Below are positions 16,223 through 21,644 of a stretch of 21,644 bases of DNA, in pieces. The stretch covers positions 1 through 21,644 of the forward strand of contig JAGLHV010000003.1 in NCBI GenBank assembly GCA_023143305.1, read 5' to 3'. The first letter of the stretch is position 1. Each line of letters opens with the position of its first letter. The stretch is from a bacterium (GTDB taxonomy: Bacteria > CBDUZB01 > JAGLHV01). Below the pieces are notes generated by a model. It saw only the letters and a program-made list of their open reading frames with translations. It did not search any database and was not told where the DNA came from. The position numbers and the translations under genes were made by a program.

Positions 16223-16420
16223 TTATTTTAATGAAATAGTATACTCTCTCTTTTGTTTTTGTATAATTACTTTGTGTTCTCTGGCAAGCCATCCAATAGC
16301 CATACAAATCAGGGTATTAGAAACTTTTAAATAACTTTTTAACCTCAAAATCGTAACTTCTCCATATTGATCTAAATAATCCCATATTCTACCAGCTACT
16401 TCTCCGACCATGTCAACCAT
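16223..16420 (-). CDS. Small winged-helix protein (DUF2582-like)
   Basis: A 65-residue protein with a compact winged helix-turn-helix: MVGEVAGRIWDYLDQYGEVT, then a recognition-helix region around LKSYLKVSNTLICMAIGWLA and a wing HKVIIQKQKREYTIS. This matches the small DUF2582 winged-helix family as I recall it, which has no well-defined role. SD AAAGGGG lies about ten bases before the ATG; a second ATG three codons later is also possible. Only 30 bp separate it from a strong upstream terminator, leaving no room for a separate promoter, so it seems to depend on read-through. A long terminator follows directly. DNA binding is inferred from the fold. Confidence 0.78.
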   Translation of the reverse strand: MVDMVGEVAGRIWDYLDQYGEVTILRLKSYLKVSNTLICMAIGWLAREHKVIIQKQKREYTISLK

Positions 16421-16450
16421 TTACAATATTCCCCTTTAATGTTGCAATTT

Positions 16451-16486
16451 AAAAAAAGGGTGGGAAACTCTTCCCACCCTTTTTTT
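16451..16486 (-). terminator. Strong intrinsic terminator after the lysine-rich mini-gene
   Basis: GGGTGGGAA (16458-16466) and TTCCCACCC (16471-16479) form a perfect 9-bp GC-rich stem with a 4-nt loop, flanked by A7 and T7. The flanks make it able to stop transcription on both strands. It starts 18 bp after the lysine-rich stop codon and is the most GC-rich hairpin in the window. Confidence 0.92.
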
Positions 16487-16504
16487 AAAGACATAAAAAA
16501 TTTT

Positions 16505-16573
16505 TTACTTTTTTTTCTTTTTTACAACTTTCTTTTTTGCAACTTTCTTTTTTGCTTTCTTCTTAACCACCAT
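16505..16573 (-). CDS. Lysine-rich 22-residue peptide (AKKKV repeats)
   Basis: An ATG at 16571-16573 opens 22 codons ending in TAA at 16505-16507. The peptide starts MVVKKKAKKKVAKKK and ends in five lysines; 14 of 22 residues are lysine and the rest besides Met are only Val and Ala. SD GGGAGGTGGT lies seven bases before the ATG. A TTGACA promoter is 50-80 bp upstream and a strong terminator directly downstream, so this is a complete one-gene unit. Lysine codons alternate AAA and AAG (8 and 6), with more AAG than expected at this GC, which argues for selection on the protein. Similar KKxA tracts occur in histone H1-like bacterial proteins; binding to DNA, RNA or another polyanion is inference. 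A leader peptide of an attenuator is the alternative. Confidence 0.72.
   Translation of the reverse strand: MVVKKKAKKKVAKKKVVKKKKK
16514..16555 (-). repeat. 15-bp tandem repeat encoding AKKKV
   Basis: Two identical 15-bp units (GCAAAAAAGAAAGTT, 16541-16555 and 16526-16540) are followed by a third, partial copy with one change (GTA for GCA, 16514-16525). The period is a multiple of three and stays within the mini-gene, so the repeat is coding. Confidence 0.8.
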
Positions 16574-16624
16574 TTTTTTTACCACCTCCCTTTCATTTTT
16601 GTAAATTAAAATACTTACATTATA

Positions 16625-16653
16625 ATTATTACCCTAAAAAATATTTCTGTCAA
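16625..16653 (-). promoter_or_regulatory. Promoter for the lysine-rich mini-gene
   Basis: A perfect -35 TTGACA (16648-16653) is followed after 17 bp by AATAAT (16625-16630, 5/6). The predicted start of transcription falls about 45 nt before the ATG. A TATAAT is also present a little farther down (about 16619-16624) but its spacing of 23 bp to the -35 is too long. Confidence 0.7.
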
Positions 16654-16720
16654 GAAAAAAATTCATTTTTTTATTTTTTTCTGTTAGACTCCACAAAAAC
16701 AAAAAAGGAAATACCTAATT

Positions 16721-16749
16721 TAAAAATAAGATTACCGTCGACAAATCTT
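16721..16749 (-). terminator. Weak possible terminator after accB
   Basis: AAGATT (16744-16749 on the minus strand) pairs with AATCTT (16728-16733) across a 10-nt loop, followed by ATTTTTA. The stem is only 6 bp and AT-rich, so it may stop transcription poorly. It starts 11 bp after the accB stop. Confidence 0.3.
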
Positions 16750-16759
16750 GCTTTTTATT

Positions 16760-17239
16760 TTATAAATAACAAACCGAAAACAATTCTTCTCCATATTTAA
16801 CAGTCTTTCCATTTTCAACTAACATTTGTACTATTTTACATTTTCTCTCTGCTTGAATCTCATTCATTACTTTCATCGCTTCAATAATACATATCGTTTC
16901 ATCTTTTTCTACAATACTATTTACTTCCACAAAGGGCGGAGATTCCGGCGAAGGACTTTGATAAAAAATACCCGGTATCGGAGATTTTATTACATCTGAT
17001 TCCTTTTTTTTATCTTCCTCTTCAGAAGGAATCAAACTAACAGGTGATAAATATTCTTTTTCGTCCACCACTGTTTTTTCTTTTTTACTTCTTTCCTCGT
17101 TTTTTCTTTTTATTTTTATTTTACAATTTTTTTCTTCAACTTCAATTTCCAACAAATCACTATTCACCATTAAATCATAAATTTTTTTTACTTCTTTAAA
17201 CTCCATATCTCCTTTTTCCTTACCCTTATTATTTTTCAT
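16760..17239 (-). CDS. accB: Biotin carboxyl carrier protein of acetyl-CoA carboxylase
   Basis: A 159-residue BCCP. The N-terminal part (KEVKKIYDLMVNSDLLEIEV, then KIKIKRKNEE) is typical of AccB; a charged linker (50-83) follows. The C-terminal biotinyl domain starts at IKSPIPGIFYQSPSPESPPF, keeping the AccB thumb, and has the biotinylation motif EAMKVMN with K123. AccB carries CO2 on biotin for the first step of fatty acid synthesis. AccC, its usual partner, is not adjacent. The start is uncertain: the first ATG (17239) has AGAGG 11 bases away, while an internal ATG (17206) has AAGGAG only two bases away. It lies 34 bp after pnp, probably co-transcribed. Confidence 0.92.
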   Translation of the reverse strand: MKNNKGKEKGDMEFKEVKKIYDLMVNSDLLEIEVEEKNCKIKIKRKNEERSKKEKTVVDEKEYLSPVSLIPSEEEDKKKESDVIKSPIPGIFYQSPSPESPPFVEVNSIVEKDETICIIEAMKVMNEIQAERKCKIVQMLVENGKTVKYGEELFSVCYL

Positions 17240-17273
17240 TACAAAATAAACCTCTTTACAATTAATTTTATTT

Positions 17274-19376
17274 TTATTTACTATCTTCTTCTAAAACTGC
17301 TTTCCGTGATAAATTTATTCTTCCCTGGCTATCTATTTCCATTACTTTAACTGTAATTGCATCGCCTTCATTAACCACATCTTCAACTTTATTTACTCTT
17401 TTTCTATCTAACTTCGAAATATGAACCAATCCTTCCTTCCCCGGAAATATTTCCACAAAAGCCCCAAAAGGTACTACACGCATAACTTTACCTTTATAAA
17501 TCTTTCCTACTTCAGCATCCGCGGTTAAATTCTCAATTATTTTTCTAGCCTGCTCTACAGAAGAACTTTCAGCAGCAGAAATAAATATTTTTCCATCGTC
17601 ATCAATATTAATCTCTACATTTGTCTGTTCAGTTATTTTCCTGATTGTCTTTCCTCCGGCACCGATAACATCCCTAATTTTTTCCGGATTTATTTGTAAA
17701 ATTACAATTTTAGGAGCATGAGGAGAAACTTCCTTTCTGGAATCACTTATTACTTGTTCCATTTGTTCTAAAATAAACAGTCTCCCTTTTTTTGCTTGTT
17801 GTATAACCTCACGTAAAATTTCCAGGCTAAGACCTTTTATTTTAATATCCATTTGTAAAGCCGTAACCCCTTTTCGCGACCCTGCCAATTTAAAATCCAT
17901 ATCCCCTAAATGATCTTCTAATCCTTGAATATCCGTAAGAACTCTAAATTTTTCTCCTTCCTTAATTAATCCCATAGCCACACCTGCCACCGGTGCAGAA
18001 ATCGGAATTCCGGCATCCATCAAAGAAAGACTTCCTCCACAAACCGAAGCCATAGAAGAAGAACCGTTAGATTCTAAAATATCAGAAACAAGGCGTATAG
18101 TATAAGGAAATTTTTCATCTGAAGGCAATACAGATATCAAAGAACGTTCTGCCAATATCCCATGACCTATTTCTCTTCTCCCCGGTCCCCGTTCAGGTTT
18201 TACTTCTCCGGTACTAAAAGAAAGAAAATTGTAATGCAGCATAAACCTTTTCTTGTATTCTTTCTCTAATCCATCAACAATTTGCTTATCAGAACTAGTT
18301 CCTAAAGTAGTAACTACCAAAGCTTGCGTTTGCCCCCTAGTAAATAATCCCGAACCATGTACACGAGGCAAGATTCCTACTTTACAAGTAATAGGTCTTA
18401 TTTCTTCCGTTTTTCTTCCGTCTAAGCGTTTTCCTTCTTCCAAAATTAATTTTCTTACACTAACAGACAACAATTCTTTTATTATTTTCCCAAGCAACCC
18501 GGAATTATCGCCTAAAATTTCTTTAAACTCAATTAAAGCTTTATCTTTTACCTCTTCTAATATTTTTTCCCTTTCTTTTTCATCCCCGTTTAAAACAGCA
18601 TTATTGACATCTTCCCTGCAAAATTCTGTTATTTTATTTTTATCTTCCTCGTTTAGAAAAATATTTTCTGTAAATTCTATTTTCTTCTTACCATATTCCC
18701 TTACAAATTCTTCTTCTTTTTCCACTATTACTTTTATATAAGAAGAAGCTAGTTCCAAAGCTTTAAATAAATCTTCTTCCGATACTTCCTGAGTAAAACC
18801 TTCCACCATAATAACATTTTCTTTACTCCCTGAAACAATAATATCCAGATCACTATTTTCCATTTCAGATAGAGTAGGATTTACCTTAAACTCTCCATCA
18901 ATTCTTCCTATGCGTACTGCTGCAATGAGATTATCGAAAGGAATATCAGAAAGTCCAAGAGCAATAGAAGCTCCTATAATAGCGGGAACATCTCCATTAT
19001 TTTCCTGGTCACAGGAAAGAACCATTGCTATTATTTGTATTTTTCTATCTATCTGTTGAGGAAACAACGGCCTTACTGAACGATCAATCAACCTGGAAGT
19101 TAATATTTCTTTTTCTCTGGGTCTGCCTTCTCTCTTAAAAAATCCACCGGGAATCTTACCTGCAGCATAAGTTCTTTCTTTATAATCTACAAATAGAGGA
19201 AGAAAATCTAATTTTTCATCCTTTTCGAAAGATGTTGTTACCGTTACTAAAACTATCGTTTCACCGTATTGAACTAAAACAGAGCCACTGGATTGTTTAG
19301 CCAATTCCCCCGTTTTAATTATTAAATCTTCTTTTCCTATCGTGAATTTCATTTCATTAACTTTTTCCATTTCCAT
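17274..19376 (-). CDS. pnp: Polyribonucleotide nucleotidyltransferase (PNPase)
   Basis: A 700-residue phosphorolytic 3'-5' exoribonuclease and degradosome-type enzyme. The first RNase PH core has GGFFKREGRPREKEILTSRL; an alpha-helical linker (about 240-310) follows; the second core has RGQTQALVVTTLG, RREIGHGILAERSL and TDIQGLEDHLGDMDFKLAG with catalytic aspartates. A KH domain (INPEKIRDVIGAGGKTIRKI, about 555-610) and an S1 domain (GKVMRVVPFGAFVEIFPGKE, about 622-692) close it. SD AGGAG is five bases from the first ATG; later in-frame methionines at residues 3 and 9 are less well placed. It is 35 bp from rpsO, the usual rpsO-pnp operon. Confidence 0.98.
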   Translation of the reverse strand: MEMEKVNEMKFTIGKEDLIIKTGELAKQSSGSVLVQYGETIVLVTVTTSFEKDEKLDFLPLFVDYKERTYAAGKIPGGFFKREGRPREKEILTSRLIDRSVRPLFPQQIDRKIQIIAMVLSCDQENNGDVPAIIGASIALGLSDIPFDNLIAAVRIGRIDGEFKVNPTLSEMENSDLDIIVSGSKENVIMVEGFTQEVSEEDLFKALELASSYIKVIVEKEEEFVREYGKKKIEFTENIFLNEEDKNKITEFCREDVNNAVLNGDEKEREKILEEVKDKALIEFKEILGDNSGLLGKIIKELLSVSVRKLILEEGKRLDGRKTEEIRPITCKVGILPRVHGSGLFTRGQTQALVVTTLGTSSDKQIVDGLEKEYKKRFMLHYNFLSFSTGEVKPERGPGRREIGHGILAERSLISVLPSDEKFPYTIRLVSDILESNGSSSMASVCGGSLSLMDAGIPISAPVAGVAMGLIKEGEKFRVLTDIQGLEDHLGDMDFKLAGSRKGVTALQMDIKIKGLSLEILREVIQQAKKGRLFILEQMEQVISDSRKEVSPHAPKIVILQINPEKIRDVIGAGGKTIRKITEQTNVEINIDDDGKIFISAAESSSVEQARKIIENLTADAEVGKIYKGKVMRVVPFGAFVEIFPGKEGLVHISKLDRKRVNKVEDVVNEGDAITVKVMEIDSQGRINLSRKAVLEEDSK

Positions 19377-19411
19377 TTAATCTCCTATTAATTTCCTATT
19401 TTTTTTGCTTG

Positions 19412-19681
19412 TTATTTACGCAACTTCAATTTGCCGATAACCTCTCTGTACTTTTTCAGATTGTACTCCTTTAAATAATTTAACAACTTCCTTCTTCTTC
19501 CCACTAACTTTAAAAGTCCACGACGAGAATGATGATCTTTTTTGTGAGTCTTGAAATGTTCGTTCAAATACTCAATCCGAGAAGTCAAAAGCGCAATCTG
19601 AACTTCCGGAGACCCGCTATCCTTCTCATGAAGTTTGAATTGATTAATAATTCCACTTTTTGATTCTTTACTTAAAGCCAT
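19412..19681 (-). CDS. rpsO: 30S ribosomal protein S15
   Basis: An 89-residue protein, the standard S15 length, binding 16S rRNA early in small-subunit assembly. Typical motifs are [39 protein letters not shown] and [14 protein letters not shown] very strong SD (AAGGAGGT, nine bases before the ATG) and a dedicated promoter with extended -10 suit a highly expressed gene. S15 often represses its own translation through a leader structure; none could be folded with confidence in the leader of about 50 nt. It is followed by pnp after 35 bp. Confidence 0.98.
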   Translation of the reverse strand: MALSKESKSGIINQFKLHEKDSGSPEVQIALLTSRIEYLNEHFKTHKKDHHSRRGLLKLVGRRRKLLNYLKEYNLKKYREVIGKLKLRK

Positions 19682-19737
19682 TATATTCTACCTCCTTACT
19701 TTATTTGAGCTCATTATAAACTATTAATTTGAAATTC

Positions 19738-19766
19738 ATTTTATCATATTTCATTCTTTTTGTAAA
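19738..19766 (-). promoter_or_regulatory. Promoter for rpsO-pnp-accB
   Basis: Minus-strand TTTACA (19761-19766) and TAAAAT (19738-19743) are 17 bp apart, with TG one base before the -10 (TGATAAAAT). It lies in the 193-bp gap between ribF and rpsO; the rest of that gap has an AAATGAAATTTCAAA-like near repeat and a run of seven Gs but no gene. Confidence 0.65.
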
Positions 19767-19874
19767 CATTTTAAAAATCAAATTCCTTTGACAATAAGAA
19801 CCTTTTTGAAATTTCATTTACCCCCCCTGTTCTTTTAAAAAAAGGTACCGGATAAATTTTATTCTAAATTGACT

Positions 19875-20807
19875 TTAAATTGTTTTTTTTGAAAAAAAAT
19901 TATGAGCATATTCTATATCTTTAATCATTTGTTTGATTAATTTTTCTTTAGTAACAAATTTTTTTTCATTCCTTATTTTTTTAATTAACTCTATTTCCAC
20001 TTTTTTTCTGTAAATATTTTTATTAAACCTGAAAATATGAACCTCAACTACTTTTTTACCCGTACCCAAATATAAAGTAGGACGAAACCCAATATTAACA
20101 ATGCCCTGATACTGCTTTGCTTTATAAAAAACATTAGCTACATAAACCCCCTCCGGTAAAATTACATTTCCGGAACAACTAAGGTTTGCTGTAGGAATAT
20201 TCCACTCCAACCCTTTACCCTTTCCTTTAACTACCATCCCGGAAAGTCTGTAATAATATCCTAACAGACGATTAGCCTTATCTATTTTTCCACATTGTAA
20301 CAATTGCCTTATCTTTGTACTGCTTACTAAAACATTACCTGCTTTAAAAGGAGAAATTATCCTTACCTTTATATTGTATTTTTTTGCTTCCCTTTCTAAA
20401 TCATTAACATTTCCTGTCCGCCTGCATCCAAAACCAAAATTGTATCCGATAAAAATTTCCCTGCTCCCAATTCTTTTCCATAATATATCTCTCACAAAAT
20501 CCCCGGGAGAAAGATTTACAATATTTTTATTAAAATTTATTACCAACATTACATCTACTCCTATTTTTCGCAATAATTTTTCTTTTTGTTTAAGAGTAGT
20601 TAATAAGTACACTTTTTCCCTGGAAGAAATTATGTTTTTGGGATGTAAATCAAAGGTAACAACCATACAGGAAGAACGTAACCGGCAAGCACGTTTTACA
20701 GCAGAATAAACTACTTTCTGATGACCACGATGAACTCCATCAAATACTCCCATAGTTATTATAAAATTTTTGTCTTTTAACTTATTTAATCCATAAATAA
20801 CCTTCAT
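19875..20807 (-). CDS. ribF: Bifunctional riboflavin kinase / FAD synthetase
   Basis: A 310-residue enzyme that makes FMN and then FAD from riboflavin. The N-terminal nucleotidyltransferase domain has GVFDGVHRGHQ (20-30, HxGH motif), IGYNFGFGCRRTGN (120-133) and SSTKIRQLL (162-170). The C-terminal riboflavin kinase domain has PTAN at 205-208 within GLEWNIPTANL, then EVHIFRFNKNIYRKKVEIEL. Both domains are complete, as in typical bacterial RibF. The ATG has a distant AAGGAAAA as its only SD. It is 47 bp downstream of nrnA, so probably co-transcribed with it; truB, which often sits between them, is absent. Confidence 0.96.
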   Translation of the reverse strand: MKVIYGLNKLKDKNFIITMGVFDGVHRGHQKVVYSAVKRACRLRSSCMVVTFDLHPKNIISSREKVYLLTTLKQKEKLLRKIGVDVMLVINFNKNIVNLSPGDFVRDILWKRIGSREIFIGYNFGFGCRRTGNVNDLEREAKKYNIKVRIISPFKAGNVLVSSTKIRQLLQCGKIDKANRLLGYYYRLSGMVVKGKGKGLEWNIPTANLSCSGNVILPEGVYVANVFYKAKQYQGIVNIGFRPTLYLGTGKKVVEVHIFRFNKNIYRKKVEIELIKKIRNEKKFVTKEKLIKQMIKDIEYAHNFFSKKTI

Positions 20808-20854
20808 TGCATTTACAACTGTTTTCCTTAAGAAAAGATAACAATTTTATCCTT

Positions 20855-21644
20855 TTAAATTTTATTTATATGTTTATGAACTACATTTAATACTTGTTTT
20901 TTTACATCTTTAAGTGTTCCATATATTTTACAACCTGCAGCTTTAATATGCCCCCCTCCATTAAAAAAAGCAGCAATTTCTCTCACATCCGCTTTACCGT
21001 TGGAACGAAAACTTACTTTAACTTTATCTTTGTGTTCCTGTTGTTCCTGAAATAAAATAGCTACTTCTATCCCGGAAATCATTGAAGCATAATTAATAAT
21101 ACCTTCTGTCTCCTGATCTCGTATACCTATCTTTTCATATATTTTTCTATTTACTTCCAAATAAGCAATATTCTTTGCCGAATTAAGCTTTAAAGTAGAA
21201 AGAACCGCCCCTAATAATTTCTGTTTCTGGAAACTTTTGTTTTGATAAATTCTTTTTGATATTTCTTTGGGTAAAACCCCTAATTTTAAAAGTTCCCCGG
21301 CAATAGAAAAAACCTCAGAAGTAGTATTACTTTCCTGAAACTTACATGTTTCCGTTACAAGTCCTACATAAATGCATAATGCTTCCTGTAAAGTTAATTT
21401 ACTTTTTGCTTTTTTTAATAAATAATATATTTGTTCAACAGTTGAACTAAATTTGTGGCTGACAAAATTAATATCTCCAAACAAAGGAGTTTCAATATGA
21501 TGATCAATATTAACCACTATCTTTGCTTGTTTTTTAAGATTTATAATACCCCCTGTTCTTTCCTGGGAACCACAATCTAAAATAAAAGCTACATCAAATA
21601 TTCCTTTTATCCTTTTTTTAGTCTTTATTTTTTCGCTCCCCGGT
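20855..21644 (-). CDS. nrnA: DHH-family phosphoesterase NrnA (5' end outside window)
   Basis: The C-terminal 262 residues of a DHH/DHHA1 protein. The frame is open to the right edge: reading past the apparent GTG at 21517 gives DCGSQERTGGI and LKKQAKIVVNIDHH, which are core DHH motifs, so the GTG is internal. The DHHA1 end carries SFRSNGKADVREIAAFFNGG, GHIKAAGC and a final TLKDVKKQVLNVVHKHINKI. NrnA degrades short RNA oligonucleotides (nanoRNA) and can hydrolyse pAp. Full family length is about 320, so roughly 55-60 residues are missing, including the first metal motif. Its place before ribF-rpsO-pnp fits the rbfA-nrnA neighbourhood. Confidence 0.94.
   Translation of the reverse strand, partial: PGSEKIKTKKRIKGIFDVAFILDCGSQERTGGIINLKKQAKIVVNIDHHIETPLFGDINFVSHKFSSTVEQIYYLLKKAKSKLTLQEALCIYVGLVTETCKFQESNTTSEVFSIAGELLKLGVLPKEISKRIYQNKSFQKQKLLGAVLSTLKLNSAKNIAYLEVNRKIYEKIGIRDQETEGIINYASMISGIEVAILFQEQQEHKDKVKVSFRSNGKADVREIAAFFNGGGHIKAAGCKIYGTLKDVKKQVLNVVHKHINKI

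Noticed and set aside
18253..18741. Plus-strand ORF of 162 codons inside pnp
   Set aside because: It is the antisense shadow of a well-conserved PNPase region, with no SD and a Ser/Phe-rich composition from reading A/T-rich codons backwards.
20374..20709. Plus-strand ORF of 111 codons inside ribF
   Set aside because: Shadow of both RibF domains; no recognisable motif or ribosome binding site.
1..21644. CRISPR arrays, insertion sequences, rRNA, prophage or other defence genes
   Set aside because: No regularly spaced repeats, transposase, rRNA segments or phage genes were found on either strand; the XerD-like recombinase is the housekeeping type rather than a mobile-element integrase.

Overview
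This is an AT-rich window (GC near 30% by eye) in which every supported gene lies on the minus strand, so the text below follows transcription from high to low coordinates. It is mostly a dense housekeeping region. LolA, UppP, RodZ, a PilZ protein and FtsK point to a free-living diderm bacterium. The low GC, the mix of Gram-positive-type gene order (ftsK-rodZ-rimO-pgsA-recA) with LolA, and the tRNA without an encoded CCA would fit an uncultured candidate phylum (Atribacterota/Aerophobota/Omnitrophota-like). That placement is inference and cannot be fixed from sequence reading alone.

Right end (21644-16760): a truncated nrnA (DHH nanoRNase) runs off the window, followed by ribF, then a well-formed promoter driving rpsO-pnp-accB. 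This is the tail of the common nusA-infB-rbfA-nrnA-(truB)-ribF-rpsO-pnp cluster, but truB is missing from its usual place between nrnA and ribF.

Middle gap (16759-16098): this part is not ordinary. A TTGACA promoter and a strong Shine-Dalgarno sequence drive a 22-codon gene that encodes 14 lysines in AKKKV-type repeats. It is closed by a strong intrinsic terminator. A small winged-helix gene follows with no room for a promoter of its own, and a second long terminator hairpin ends that unit. The uppP promoter starts right at that terminator's tail.

Cell-envelope and DNA block (16097-6079): uppP, ftsK, lolA, rodZ, rimO, pgsA, recA, a metallo-beta-lactamase-fold hydrolase, xerD and yicC. Gaps are short or absent, with TAATG and ATGA overlaps, so much of this is probably one long operon. 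It joins peptidoglycan lipid carrier recycling, chromosome segregation (FtsK with XerD), lipoprotein transport, cell shape, ribosome modification, phospholipid synthesis and recombination.

Left part (6045-1): alaS is followed after 15 bp by tRNA-Arg(CCG) and then by a possible 50-residue two-helix membrane peptide. Next come a small Cupin_3-type protein, a REP-like palindrome, a PilZ protein with its own promoter, a histone-deacetylase-family amidohydrolase, a YhaM-type 3'-5' exoribonuclease, and the first 45 codons of a membrane protein cut off by the window edge. No CRISPR array, insertion sequence, rRNA or phage gene was seen. The best candidates for something undescribed are the lysine-rich mini-gene with its terminator and winged-helix neighbour, and the small membrane peptide after the tRNA.
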